Shown one piece after another: positions 8,887-17,491 of a stretch of 64,000 bases of DNA. The stretch spans positions 434,001-498,000 of the forward strand of contig CAWDAI010000006.1 in the NCBI GenBank assembly GCA_963800275.1, written 5' to 3'. Under the pieces are notes generated by a model that saw only the letters and a program-made list of their open reading frames with translations, was not told the DNA's origin and searched no databases. Positions within the stretch are counted from its first letter, which is position 1; each line of letters starts with the position of its first letter. The stretch comes from JAFMJV01 sp963800275 (GTDB lineage Bacteria > Chloroflexota > Limnocylindria > Limnocylindrales > CSP1-4). The position numbers were made by a program, and so were the translations under genes.

Positions 8887-9094
8887 TAGAGGTCCAGGGG
8901 CGGCCGATGTTGTGGACGGAGTGTGCGCACGTTTCGTGGACAGACGGAGGAAAGGAGGTCAGTCTCCGTGTCCACTCTCCCAGGCTCGGCTGGGCGAGCC
9001 CGACACTCGTGAGACTGCCTTCCACTGATGCGAAGCAGGGCCAGAGCTCGAGGGACGCGTTGGATTGCGACGAGGGTCCGAAAAGCTGGTGTGA

Positions 9095-10132
9095 TCAGGG
9101 TTGCGACACTGCGCCTGCGGCGGACGTCTCCGTCGAGGGCGCTGAGGTGGATCCTCTGGTCAGCAGTTCGACTGGAAGTTCGATGCACCGCGGGGGCGCT
9201 TCCCGGTCCCGCAGATGATCGAGCAGGAGCGACACGGTGACAGAGGCCATCTGCGCCGTAGACTGCGAGACCGTCGTCAAGGGAGGACTGCTTTCCGAGG
9301 TGAACGCGATCCCATCGAATCCCACCACGGAAAGTCGCCCGGGCACCGGCAGATTGGCGCTGTGCGCTGCGTTCAGCACACCCAATGCCATGAGGTCGTT
9401 CTCTGCGAAGATGGCGGTGGGAAGAGCATCTTCCGCGAGCCATCTTTCCAAGGCCGAACGCCCACTGCCGACTCTGAAGTCTCCGTGGAAGACGTGTCGG
9501 TCGTCGATGCCGATGCCAGCCTCCGCGAGGGCGTGTCGAAACCCCTCCAGCCGCCGCGCGCTTGTGCCGAGGCCGCCTGGACCGGCGACGACACCGATGT
9601 CGCGATGGCCAAGTGCCAAGAGATGCTCGCCCGCCAACTGGCCTCCGAGATGATTGGCGACCACGACATGAGAAGCAGGCAGCTCGTCCAGCGCGCGATC
9701 AACGACGACCGTGGGCGGCCCGACCTCGATGATGTGCCGCAGCCTGTGGGATGGCTGATTTGCCGCGATCAGTAGGAGTCCATCGACCTTCTTGGACAGC
9801 AACACATCCAGGTAGCGTGATTCCTTGACCGTATCCCCATCGGTATTGCAGATGATCGCGCTATAGCCCGCCTCGAACATGTCGTCTTCCAGCTGGCGCA
9901 CGAGGTCACCGAAGAATGGGTTGGAGATGTCCGGTAGTACGATCCCGACCGTATGCGTCTGGCCGCGACGCATGCTCCGTGCAATGGCATTCGGGTGGTA
10001 CTTCAGCTCGGTGATCGCCGCTTGGACTCGAGCCGCGGTCTCCGGGTCGACCCTCCTCGTCCGGTTGATGACGTGTGAGACGGTGGTCGCTGAGACTCCG
10101 GCTGCTCGGGCGACATCTCTGATCGTTGACAT
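9095..10132 (-). CDS. LacI family transcriptional repressor
   Basis: 345 residues. The N-terminal helix-turn-helix and hinge are textbook (TIRDVARAAGVSATTVSHVINRT, residues 3 to about 25; then YHPNAIARSMR). A periplasmic-binding-protein-like sensor domain follows (VGIVLPDISNPFFGDLV, DGLLLIAA, VVGFDGIAF). It is divergent from ribokinase and lies next to a complete CUT2 sugar importer, so it most likely controls that regulon with ribose or a related pentose, or its phosphate, as effector. A CATAAT -10-like box and a GGGAGTCAGG ribosome site precede the ATG. The 14-bp palindromes in the adjoining spacers are candidate operators. Confidence 0.9.
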   Translation of the reverse strand: MSTIRDVARAAGVSATTVSHVINRTRRVDPETAARVQAAITELKYHPNAIARSMRRGQTHTVGIVLPDISNPFFGDLVRQLEDDMFEAGYSAIICNTDGDTVKESRYLDVLLSKKVDGLLLIAANQPSHRLRHIIEVGPPTVVVDRALDELPASHVVVANHLGGQLAGEHLLALGHRDIGVVAGPGGLGTSARRLEGFRHALAEAGIGIDDRHVFHGDFRVGSGRSALERWLAEDALPTAIFAENDLMALGVLNAAHSANLPVPGRLSVVGFDGIAFTSESSPPLTTVSQSTAQMASVTVSLLLDHLRDREAPPRCIELPVELLTRGSTSAPSTETSAAGAVSQP

Positions 10133-10177
10133 CCTGACTCCCGATTATGCGCGTAACGCCGCTCCGGTGGTCGCCGC

Positions 10178-10207
10178 TTGACGCTCGCACCCGACCAAGG
10201 GTAACGT
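10178..10207 (+). promoter_or_regulatory. Promoter of ribokinase gene
   Basis: TTGACG (10178-10183) and TAACGT (10202-10207) are 18 nt apart. The palindromic operator at 10218-10231 would cover the expected start site. The same hexamer pair and spacing occur before the DegT gene at 62.5 kb. Confidence 0.5.
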
Positions 10208-10217
10208 CACACGAAAT

Positions 10218-10231
10218 CGATTGCGCAATCG
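10218..10231. promoter_or_regulatory. LacI-type operator O1
   Basis: A perfect 14-bp palindrome, CGATTGCGCAATCG, lies between the divergent repressor and ribokinase genes, just downstream of the ribokinase -10 box. An identical copy occurs at 11224-11237, which strongly suggests a binding site for the neighbouring LacI-family protein. Confidence 0.65.
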
Positions 10232-10246
10232 TTCACTGGAGCGCAC

Positions 10247-11203
10247 GTGGCAACCCGAGCCTCATCCCGACCATCGGTCGTGGTGGTTGGATCCATAAAC
10301 GTCGACCTTATTCTCGGTGTCGAACGCCTTCCGGGGCCGGGCGAGACTGTGCTGGGCCGCCAGTTCATCAGGCAGAGCGGCGGCAAAGGCGCGAACCAGG
10401 CCGTGGCCGCCAGCAAGGTCGGCGCCGCCGTCACGATGCTTGGGGCTGTCGGCGATGACGCGTTTGGGCGGAGCGCGATGCTGGATCTTGCCGGTAGCGG
10501 TGTGGACACCTCGGCTTGCCGGATCATCGCGGAGGAATACACCGGCTTGGCGCTCATCGTCGTAGACGAGGCGGGGGAGAACCAGATCGCGGTCGCGTCC
10601 GGTGCCAATGCACGATTGGACGGACGGATGATCGAGGCACAGGTCGATTCCATTCATCCGAAGGCGGGTGCGGTCTGTCTGCTCGGTTTCGAGGTTGGCG
10701 ATGAAGCGCTGGTCCAAGCCGGGCAGTGGGCCGTGGCGAACGGGCTCACTGTCGTGGTCAATCCGGCGCCTGCCCGACCCGTGGTCGACGAATTGTGCGC
10801 ATTGTCACCGATCCTGACGCCGAATGAGACGGAGGCCCGCTTGCTCACCGGGTCTGCCGACGTGGTGGCGGCGGCTGAGCAGTTGTCCGCGAGGACGGGC
10901 GCGGCGACGATCGTGACCCTGGGGGCTCGGGGTGCCCTACTGATGACCTCCACTGGGGCCGAGATGGTGCCCGCGCTGTCCGTCGAGTCGGTCGATACCA
11001 CCGGTGCGGGCGACGCCCTGAATGGGATCTTCGCCAGCGAGCTGGCACGCGGAAGGCCTGTGCGTGAGGCGCTGCGTTGGGCGACCGTAGGGGCGTCGCT
11101 GAAGACGACCAAGTCTGGTGCCCAGGCTGGATTGCCTGCTCGCGAGGAGATAGCAGATCGACTCCGATCGCATCGCTACGCATTGACCGACGCGCCGGGA
11201 TAA
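10247..11203 (+). CDS. rbsK: Ribokinase (PfkB family)
   Basis: 318 residues. It phosphorylates D-ribose (or a close sugar) with ATP after import. PfkB signatures are clear: the N-terminal GSINVDLIL, the substrate loop GGKGANQA (about residue 45) and the C-terminal anion-hole/catalytic-base motif DTTGAGDALNG (about residue 250). The GTG start is preceded by GGAG at a suitable distance. It lies between the divergent repressor and the binding-protein gene, with the shared operator on both sides. No rbsD (pyranase) gene is present. Other PfkB substrates cannot be excluded. Confidence 0.88.
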   Translation: MATRASSRPSVVVVGSINVDLILGVERLPGPGETVLGRQFIRQSGGKGANQAVAASKVGAAVTMLGAVGDDAFGRSAMLDLAGSGVDTSACRIIAEEYTGLALIVVDEAGENQIAVASGANARLDGRMIEAQVDSIHPKAGAVCLLGFEVGDEALVQAGQWAVANGLTVVVNPAPARPVVDELCALSPILTPNETEARLLTGSADVVAAAEQLSARTGAATIVTLGARGALLMTSTGAEMVPALSVESVDTTGAGDALNGIFASELARGRPVREALRWATVGASLKTTKSGAQAGLPAREEIADRLRSHRYALTDAPG

Positions 11204-11223
11204 GGGTACAGTCGCCGAGGTAA

Positions 11224-11237
11224 CGATTGCGCAATCG
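11224..11237. promoter_or_regulatory. LacI-type operator O2
   Basis: An exact copy of the 14-bp palindrome at 10218-10231, here 20 nt after the ribokinase stop and about 190 nt before the promoter of the binding-protein gene. A partly symmetrical GCGCAATCGGTTGCGC overlaps it to the right. The distance to the third site near 11466 would allow looping. Confidence 0.6.
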
Positions 11238-11374
11238 GTTGCGCGTCGCTTCATGGCGGAGGTCCTCAATGCGGCGAGAACGCCGAATGTGACCTTGAGG
11301 CCCCGACAAGTTCTGGAACGATATCGTCGTCCCGCTGGCCACTGGTCAAGGCGAGTAGACGCAGGGTTCTAGGG

Positions 11375-11430
11375 CCGGATACGGCCGTCGCGGTGGCTCG
11401 CTTGACAAGTCGCTTGACTGCCGTATCCGG
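11375..11430. repeat. 11-bp inverted repeat overlapping a promoter spacer
   Basis: The arms 11375-11385 (CCGGATACGGC) and 11420-11430 (GCCGTATCCGG) are perfect inverted copies 34 nt apart. The right arm occupies the spacer between the -35 and -10 boxes of the binding-protein promoter. It is unlike the LacI palindromes and may be a second regulator's site. Confidence 0.5.
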
Positions 11431-11443
11431 TACCACCTAGACT
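11414..11443 (+). promoter_or_regulatory. Promoter of the sugar-binding protein gene
   Basis: TTGACT (11414-11419) and TAGACT (11438-11443) lie 18 nt apart, predicting a start near 11450. A diverged copy of the operator (CGGTTGCGCGCATC, 11466-11479; 10 of 14 positions match) lies just downstream, well placed to block transcription. Confidence 0.5.
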
Positions 11444-11521
11444 CGGCTCACGGATAGCACGCAAACGGTTGCGCGCATCCAAGGGAGTGAGGGCCCGAGA
11501 GGGCCAGGAGGAACCATCACT

Positions 11522-12583
11522 ATGGTTGGATTCACGAGGAGCCGTTGGCTTGCCACCGGTCTCAGCACGCTCATGGCAGCCGGTTTGCTCGCCACCTCGG
11601 CTGCTGTCGCCTTCGCTCAGGACGCGAGCCCCGCAGCCGAGGCGAGCCCCGCGGCCGAGGCGTGCCCCGCGGCCGAAATCACCGGAGTGATCCCTGATCT
11701 GGCCGCACAGCTCGGGCACAAGCCCAAGGTCGGCTTGGTCATGAAGTCGCTGGCCAACGAGTTCTTCCAGCAGATGGACGCCGGCGCCAAGGCCTTCGCG
11801 GCCGAGAACACCGATCTCTTCGATTTCCAGACGGTGGGCATGAAGGACGAGCGTGACTTCGCCGCCCAGGTCTCCGCCGTGGAGAACTACATCACCCAGC
11901 AATTCGACGTCATCGTCATCGCCCCGGCCGACTCCAAGGCCATGGTCGAGCCCATCAAGAAGGCGCTCGACGCGGGCATCAAGGTCATCAACATCGACGT
12001 CGCACTCGATCCGGGTGCCATGGCGGATGCTGGTATCGACCTGGCTTTCTTCGGTCCGGACAACCGTGCCGGCGCCAAGCTGGCTGGAGACGCGCTCGGC
12101 CAGGCGCTCGGCGAGGGCGGCAAGGTCGTCATCCTCGAGGGTAACCCCGAGGCCGACAATGCCAACCAGCGCAAGGCTGGCTTCGAAGATTCCGTGGCCG
12201 AGTACGGCCTCGACCTCCTCGACTCGCGCACCGCGCACTGGGAGACAGAGGAAGCCAACCAGCTGATGACCAACTTCCTGACCCAGTACCCCGACATCCA
12301 GGGCGTCATGGCTGCCAACGACAGCATGGCCCTTGGTGTCGCCAAGGCGCTGGATGCCGCGGGCAAGACCGGTGAGATCCAGTTCGTCGGCTTCGACAAC
12401 ATCCCCGGCGTCCGGCCGCTCATCGCGGACGGCACGATGCTTGCCACCGTCGAACAGTTTGGCTCGCAGATGGCCGTCTTCGGCATCGAGATGGGTTTGC
12501 GCGAGCTCGCCGGTGAGACTTTCTGCGGTTGGCAGAAGACCCCCATCGAGCTCATCACCGCTGAGAACGTCGTCGTCGAGTAG
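11522..12583 (+). CDS. rbsB: Sugar ABC transporter substrate-binding protein (CUT2, ribose type)
   Basis: 353 residues. A signal peptide (1 to about 33, ending AFAQ) is followed by an Ala/Ser/Pro/Glu linker made of three six-residue repeats, then a type I periplasmic binding fold. Typical blocks are VGLVMKSLANEFFQQMDAGAK, DVIVIAPAD, VINIDVAL, NQRKAGFEDS and GVMAANDSMALG. It captures a monosaccharide for the importer encoded downstream. AGGAGG (11506-11511) precedes the ATG. A terminator hairpin after it should make it more abundant than the ATPase and permease. Ribose specificity is inferred from the ribokinase neighbour. Confidence 0.9.
   Translation: MVGFTRSRWLATGLSTLMAAGLLATSAAVAFAQDASPAAEASPAAEACPAAEITGVIPDLAAQLGHKPKVGLVMKSLANEFFQQMDAGAKAFAAENTDLFDFQTVGMKDERDFAAQVSAVENYITQQFDVIVIAPADSKAMVEPIKKALDAGIKVINIDVALDPGAMADAGIDLAFFGPDNRAGAKLAGDALGQALGEGGKVVILEGNPEADNANQRKAGFEDSVAEYGLDLLDSRTAHWETEEANQLMTNFLTQYPDIQGVMAANDSMALGVAKALDAAGKTGEIQFVGFDNIPGVRPLIADGTMLATVEQFGSQMAVFGIEMGLRELAGETFCGWQKTPIELITAENVVVE
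11624..11677 (+). repeat. Three 18-bp tandem repeats in the binding-protein linker
   Basis: Three in-frame copies of an 18-bp unit encode ASPAAE, ASPAAE and ACPAAE between the signal peptide and the binding domain. They form a flexible tether, and copy number may vary between strains. The cysteine in the third unit is not in a lipobox. Confidence 0.8.
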
Positions 12584-12606
12584 GACGCCGGCTCAAGCGA
12601 TATGAG

Positions 12607-12643
12607 GGTCAGCCGCTGGCCTCCTCCGGCGGCTGACCTTTTT
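12607..12643 (+). terminator. Intrinsic terminator/attenuator inside the sugar-transport operon
   Basis: A 10-bp perfect stem (GGTCAGCCGC with GCGGCTGACC) and 12-nt loop are followed at once by TTTTT. This is the best rho-independent terminator in the window. It lies between the binding-protein and ATPase genes and should cut expression of the downstream genes. Confidence 0.85.
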
Positions 12644-12678
12644 GCATACCCTTCAGCATCGACCTCGGAGCCGGCCAG

Positions 12679-14292
12679 ATGACTGGACTGACAAGCGACC
12701 TCTCGAGCACAGCTGAGCCATCGGCTGTGGCCGCAGCGCCACCTGCCGGGGCACCGCTCATCGACGTACGTGAGGTGAGCAAGGAGTTCCCTGGTGTCCT
12801 TGCGCTCGACAAGGTCAGCATGACCGTCTTCCCCGGTGAGGTCCACGCGCTGGTGGGCGAGAATGGTGCCGGCAAGTCCACGCTGGTCAAGGTGCTCTCG
12901 GGCGTCCAGCTGCCGGACGGAGGCGAGATGCTGCTCAATGGGCAGCCGTATTCCGCGCGCGATCCGAAGGAGGCCATCGAGGCCGGCATCCGGGTCGTCT
13001 ACCAGGAGCTCAATCTCCTGACCTATCTGACCGTCGAGGAGAACCTGTCCTTCGAGTCGTTGCCCAGCAATCACGGCCTCGTCGACAGGAGGGTGATGCG
13101 CGAGCGAGCCGAGCGGTTGATGGCCGATGTCGGATTGGACGTGCCGCCCGACACGACGGTGGAGGACCTCGGCATCGCCCAGATGCAGATGGTCGAGATC
13201 GCCCGCGCACTCCTGACCGAGGCCAAGCTGCTGATCCTTGACGAGCCCACAGCGACGTTGACGCCACGCGAGACAGACCAGCTCTTCGGCATCATCCGCA
13301 AGCTGGCTGGGCAAGGCATCGGCATCCTCTTTATCAGCCACCACCTCGACGAGGTGAAGGAGATCGGTGACCGCGTCACCGTCCTCCGTAACGGTCAGTG
13401 GGTCGCGACAGAGGACGTCCGCGACGTAACCGTGCCCCACATCATCGAGCTGATGGTGGGACGGGCCATGACCGAGGCCTATCCCTTCCGCGCGTCGGTC
13501 GAGCTGGGCGAGGAGCTGCTCTCGGTCGAGGACCTCTCCTATCGCGGCAACGTGGTACCGGTCTCGTTCCAGCTCCGCTCGGGGGAGATCCTGGGCGTGG
13601 CCGGCCTCGTTGGCTCTGGGCGGACCGAGGCCATGCGCGCCATCTTCGGCGCTGACAAGGCTGCCACAGGCGTCGTCAAGGTCGAAGGCGAGGTGGTCCG
13701 CATCGCCGAGCCCAGCGACGCGGTGGCAGCCGGCATCTGCCTGCTCACCGAGGACCGCAAGACGCAGGGCCTGATGCTCGACATGAGTGTGGCCCAGAAC
13801 ATCACCATCACCAAGCTCGAGTCGATCACGCGACGATGGTTGCTGCAGCCGCAGGCGGAAAACGACGCCTCGCAGGAGCTCATCGAGTCATTGAGCATCA
13901 AGGCCCAGTCGCCATCACAGCTGGCCCGCTATCTCTCGGGCGGCAACCAGCAGAAGGTCGTCGTGGCCAAGTGGCTCTTCGCCGAGTCGCGGATCCTCAT
14001 CTTCGACGAGCCCACGCGCGGCATCGATGTGGGCGCCAAGTTCGAGATCCACAACCTCATCTGGGACCTCGTGGAGGGCGGCAAAGGCGCCGTGGTGGTC
14101 TCATCCGATCTGCCCGAACTGCTGGGCATCTGCCACCGCCTCATCGTCTTCAGCAAGGGTGCTGTGGTCGGCGAGCTGACGCGTGAGCAGTTCAGCGAGA
14201 AGGCCGTCCTGGAGCTGGCCTACAAGAACTACCTGGACTCGGCCCCGATGTCCCCCCGAGCCGGTCGGCCCAGCACAGGAGATCACCCATGA
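12679..14292 (+). CDS. rbsA: Sugar ABC transporter ATP-binding protein (CUT2, duplicated ATPase)
   Basis: 537 residues with two fused nucleotide-binding domains, the RbsA/MglA layout. The first has Walker A GENGAGKST and Walker B LLILDEPTATLT. The second has a degenerate Walker A (GLVGSGRTEAM) but a good signature LSGGNQQKVVVAKWL and Walker B ILIFDEPTRGID, as usual in this family. It powers uptake through the permease whose start codon overlaps its stop (ATGA, 14289-14292). Confidence 0.93.
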   Translation: MTGLTSDLSSTAEPSAVAAAPPAGAPLIDVREVSKEFPGVLALDKVSMTVFPGEVHALVGENGAGKSTLVKVLSGVQLPDGGEMLLNGQPYSARDPKEAIEAGIRVVYQELNLLTYLTVEENLSFESLPSNHGLVDRRVMRERAERLMADVGLDVPPDTTVEDLGIAQMQMVEIARALLTEAKLLILDEPTATLTPRETDQLFGIIRKLAGQGIGILFISHHLDEVKEIGDRVTVLRNGQWVATEDVRDVTVPHIIELMVGRAMTEAYPFRASVELGEELLSVEDLSYRGNVVPVSFQLRSGEILGVAGLVGSGRTEAMRAIFGADKAATGVVKVEGEVVRIAEPSDAVAAGICLLTEDRKTQGLMLDMSVAQNITITKLESITRRWLLQPQAENDASQELIESLSIKAQSPSQLARYLSGGNQQKVVVAKWLFAESRILIFDEPTRGIDVGAKFEIHNLIWDLVEGGKGAVVVSSDLPELLGICHRLIVFSKGAVVGELTREQFSEKAVLELAYKNYLDSAPMSPRAGRPSTGDHP

Positions 14293-15350
14293 CTGCAGCG
14301 TCGACGCCGTCCACACCCCGGGGCCAGGATCAGCTGCCGCTGGCCAGTCGGGCCATCGCGTTCTCCCTGCGCGAGGCCGGTGTGGGTCTGGCGCTTGTGG
14401 TGCTGGTCATCCTCTTCATGGTCTTCGCGCCCTACTTCGCGACAGGTGACAACTTCACGCGCATGTTCGGCCAGGTGGCCATCAACACCGTGCTGGCGGT
14501 GGGCATGACCTTTGTCATCCTCATCGGTGGCATCGACCTCTCGGTCGGCTCGGTGCTAGCCCTGGCCACGGTCGTAGGCGCCACTCTCATGGTGCCGAAC
14601 TTCCTGGCCCGCTGGATGCCCTTCGAACTCGACCCCATCGTCTCCATCCCGCTGGCCGTCGTGGCCACGCTGCTCGTGGGTGCACTCTGCGGCTTCGCCA
14701 ACGGCTTCGTCAGCGAACGCTGGAAGGTGCCATCATTCATCGTCACGCTGGGCATGATGTCGATCGCCCGCGGTGCCTCGCAGGTGGTCAGCGACAACGC
14801 CACGATCAACGGCCTCCCGCGCCCCTTCATCGACTTCGGCAACATCCTCATCGACCTGAGGGTCGTTCAGATCCCGGTCTACTTCATCATCGCCATCGCC
14901 GTGGTGGCGGTGGCCTGGTTCGTGCTCCGGTTCACCATCTTCGGCCGCTTCATCTATGCCATCGGCAACAACGAGGAGGCGGTGCGGCTGTCGGGCCACA
15001 ATCCCGTGCCTTTCAAGATCAGTGCCTTCGTCATCTGTGGCCTGCTGGCCGGCCTCGCCGGGTTCGTCTGGCTGCTGCGTCTCAACGTGGGCAGTCCGAT
15101 CGCCGCGGTCGGCTATGAGCTCGAGGCTATCGCCGCGGTCATCATCGGCGGCACCAGCTTCACCGGTGGCAAGGGTTCGGTCATCGGCACGTTCTTCGGC
15201 GTCTGTCTGCTGCAGGTGCTCAGCACCGGGCTCATCCTGCTCGGCGTGACCGACAACTGGCGCGTCATCGTGACCGGCCTCGTGGTCATCCTGGCCGTCA
15301 TCTTCGATACCTATCGCTCGAAGATCATCGCCGGGCTACGAGCGCGCTGA
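14289..15350 (+). CDS. rbsC: Sugar ABC transporter permease (CUT2)
   Basis: 353 residues with about nine or ten hydrophobic segments. The conserved cytoplasmic loop GGIDLSVGSVLAL, the FGRFIYAIGNNEEAVRLSG motif and the GGTSFTGGKGSVIGT C-terminal motif are those of RbsC-type permeases. It overlaps the ATPase gene by 4 nt, indicating translational coupling. It forms the channel of the ribose-type importer. Confidence 0.93.
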   Translation: MTAASTPSTPRGQDQLPLASRAIAFSLREAGVGLALVVLVILFMVFAPYFATGDNFTRMFGQVAINTVLAVGMTFVILIGGIDLSVGSVLALATVVGATLMVPNFLARWMPFELDPIVSIPLAVVATLLVGALCGFANGFVSERWKVPSFIVTLGMMSIARGASQVVSDNATINGLPRPFIDFGNILIDLRVVQIPVYFIIAIAVVAVAWFVLRFTIFGRFIYAIGNNEEAVRLSGHNPVPFKISAFVICGLLAGLAGFVWLLRLNVGSPIAAVGYELEAIAAVIIGGTSFTGGKGSVIGTFFGVCLLQVLSTGLILLGVTDNWRVIVTGLVVILAVIFDTYRSKIIAGLRAR

Positions 15351-15410
15351 GCGGGCCTTCCCGGGGCGGACAGCAGCGCCGCGCAGGACGGGAGCCCGCC
15401 CGAGAGGTCG

Positions 15411-16331
15411 TTACAGGCCGGAGTAGGCGTGGAGACCGCTGAAGAAGAGGTTGCCGAAGTAGGTGAAGAGGACGGCGCCGAAGCCCAGGACCAACACCAG
15501 CGCCGCCGGCCGGCCGCGCCACCCAGGCTGACTGTGGGCGTGCAGGTAGACCGCGTAGATCAGCCAGGTCACGAGCGCCGAGGTCTCCTTGGGGTCCCAG
15601 CCCCAGTAGCGTCCCCAGGCGATGGAGGCCCAGTACGAACCGAGCACGATCATGGTAGCGAAGATGGGGAAGCCGATGACGACCGAGCGGTAGGCCACCG
15701 CATCGAGGACGTCATGGCCCGGCAGCCAGGCGTAGCGGTCATCTGACCCCTGCACCAGGTAGCCCACCGCCGCGGCCGCCGAGACCGCCAGCACGCCGTA
15801 GGCGATCATGGCCATGGCCACGTGCACGGTGAGCAGGGGCGGGTTGTGGAGCGCGGGCACGAGGGGCTCGATGGACGCCGGCAAGGTGGCCGCGTAACCG
15901 GCCAGGAAGAGGGCCACGCCCAGGGGCAGGAAGGCCAGGCTGCGGATGGGATAGCGCCGCTGCAGGAACAGGTAGCCGCCCAGGATCCCGACCGCGAAGG
16001 CGATGGAGAACTCGTACATGTTGCCCCACGGGCCGCGCTCGACCACGACTGCGCGGGCCAGGAGCGAGCCAGCCAGGGCCAGGAAGGCGGCGATGGTGAA
16101 GCCGTGGGCCAGGCCGCCGGTCGTCGAGGCCCCGGACGGCGCCGCGCCCGTGGTCAAGGGCGGGGTCGGACCGCCTGGCCCGGCGGCCGCGAGCCGCACC
16201 GCGGGCAAGCTGATGGCGTGGAGGGCTCGCCGACCAAGGGCCAGCGAGGTCGTGTAGGCGACCGCCAGGACGAAGGCGAACAGCAGCAGTAGCGCGCCGA
16301 CCGCGAAGAGGTACTGGGAGAGCGTAGCCAT
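15411..16331 (-). CDS. ccsB: Cytochrome c biogenesis protein CcsB/ResC family
   Basis: 306 residues with about eight membrane helices. The haem-handling WWD-type motif WGRYWGWDPKE and the conserved GPWGNMYEF and HVAMAMIAYG histidine-bearing segments identify a CcsA/CcsB (system II) haem export/ligation component. It delivers haem for attachment to c-type apocytochromes outside the membrane. The start ATG is 5 nt after a TAGCGT box. The partner ResB/Ccs1 gene is not in the window. Naming of this protein as CcsA or CcsB varies between annotations. Confidence 0.88.
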   Translation of the reverse strand: MATLSQYLFAVGALLLLFAFVLAVAYTTSLALGRRALHAISLPAVRLAAAGPGGPTPPLTTGAAPSGASTTGGLAHGFTIAAFLALAGSLLARAVVVERGPWGNMYEFSIAFAVGILGGYLFLQRRYPIRSLAFLPLGVALFLAGYAATLPASIEPLVPALHNPPLLTVHVAMAMIAYGVLAVSAAAAVGYLVQGSDDRYAWLPGHDVLDAVAYRSVVIGFPIFATMIVLGSYWASIAWGRYWGWDPKETSALVTWLIYAVYLHAHSQPGWRGRPAALVLVLGFGAVLFTYFGNLFFSGLHAYSGL

Positions 16332-16373
16332 GATCGACGCTACCGCTCGGCAGGCATCATGGAGGAGGGCGGC

Positions 16374-16850
16374 CTAGGCAACCGCCGCGCCACCGTCTGG
16401 CGGGCCATCGCCAGCGAGCACCACCGCCTTGGGCGAAGTGGCACCAAGCACGAAACGGGTGCCGCAGGCCGGGCACGTATCGACCTCGATATCACGCACC
16501 GTGCCGTCGACGGGGCAGGTGACGCTGAGACTGGTGCCATCGACCGGACACTCGGTGGCCCGAGGCGGGAAGACGAGGGCGTGACGCTCGCAGTAGGGCT
16601 CGTTGACCGGGAAGACGGGTTCACCACCGGGACCGATGGCGGCCGGTGACGGTTGGAGAGCGCCGTAGCGAACGGCGCCGCGCCGGCGCTTCAGCAGGTG
16701 CCAGGCCCACATCAGCAGGATGAGCGTGATCAGCGGTCCGACGACGCCGATGACGATGAAGTACGGCAGGAGCGAGATCAGCCCGCCCCAGCTGGGCACC
16801 ATCACCGTGGTCAGCCAGTCCAGGAACGAGGTCCATGGGTCGGACGCCAT
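16374..16850 (-). CDS. Membrane-anchored zinc-ribbon protein, unknown function
   Basis: 158 residues. One strong transmembrane segment (about residues 25-50) follows a short aromatic N-terminus. The C-terminal half carries cysteines spaced like treble zinc-ribbon knuckles: CERH, CPVDG, CPVDG and CPACG. TAATAT lies 6 nt before the ATG, a leaderless arrangement. It is next to the haem-handling gene, which hints at a membrane or respiratory role, but no family is recognised. Confidence 0.7.
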   Translation of the reverse strand: MASDPWTSFLDWLTTVMVPSWGGLISLLPYFIVIGVVGPLITLILLMWAWHLLKRRRGAVRYGALQPSPAAIGPGGEPVFPVNEPYCERHALVFPPRATECPVDGTSLSVTCPVDGTVRDIEVDTCPACGTRFVLGATSPKAVVLAGDGPPDGGAAVA

Positions 16851-16859
16851 GGCGAGATA

Positions 16860-17447
16860 TTAGCGCCGTCGTGCGCTTTTCGCGACGCGCTTGGGGTTGC
16901 CCTTCTTGCGGGTAGCGCCGCGGCCGGGCTCCCAGCCCGGTCGATCCGGTCCGTCATTGGCCTGCTGACCGTGGTCGGCCGTGGGTGGAGGCTTGCCCCG
17001 GCCGATGCGCACCGGGGGTCGGGCGGATGCACCACCCGCGGCGGGGCCGGCCACCAGGCGCATCAGCCAGTCGGTCGAGCGGGTCAGGCCACCGGCGCGA
17101 GTCGCGCGGGCGCGCAGACTGCGGTCGCGGCTGACCACCACGGTGCGTGCGCGCTCGGCATACGGCTGGGCGCCCAGCAGCTCGATGAGCAGATCATCCG
17201 CACTGCGCGAGCCGGAGTGCTGGAACTCGATGCCCCGGGTCACGCGTTGGCGCCGCGTCTCACCGGGCGGTGGATGGCCATCGAGTGCGACCACGATGCG
17301 CAGCTGCGGCGGGCGCCAGCCCGAGAGCCGCGGCAGCAGCCAGGCCACGCCACCCTGGCCACGGCCGCCCCGGACATCGTGGAGCAGGTTGTCACCATCG
17401 ATGAGCAGAAGATCGATGTCGTCGCTGCTCGCATCGGCGGGCGTCAT
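16860..17447 (-). CDS. NYN-domain (YacP-like) predicted RNA nuclease
   Basis: 195 residues. The N-terminal strand LLLIDGDNLLHDV and the later SADDLLIELL and VVVSRDRSLR segments give the acidic residues expected of a NYN/PIN-like nuclease, as in YacP/Rae1. The C-terminal 50 residues are rich in Arg, Lys, Pro and Gly and probably bind RNA. It is divergent from the HAD hydrolase gene, with a GGGAGG-like ribosome site upstream. The target RNA is unknown. Confidence 0.7.
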   Translation of the reverse strand: MTPADASSDDIDLLLIDGDNLLHDVRGGRGQGGVAWLLPRLSGWRPPQLRIVVALDGHPPPGETRRQRVTRGIEFQHSGSRSADDLLIELLGAQPYAERARTVVVSRDRSLRARATRAGGLTRSTDWLMRLVAGPAAGGASARPPVRIGRGKPPPTADHGQQANDGPDRPGWEPGRGATRKKGNPKRVAKSARRR

Positions 17448-17491
17448 CGGCCGGCCTCCCTGCGGTCGTCCCTGGCCACTACCATCGGCAG

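Noticed and set aside
8618..8970. Cobalamin riboswitch upstream of nrdJ
   Set aside because: A GAGCCAGGAG stretch in the leader resembles half of a B12 box, but it lies at the 5' end of the leader and the other conserved elements (GGGAA, GCCACTG) are missing. NrdR boxes explain the region better.
11624..11677. Lipobox in the binding-protein linker because of its cysteine
   Set aside because: The Cys follows Glu-Ala within a repeat, not an LxxC context, and a normal signal peptidase I site lies before it.
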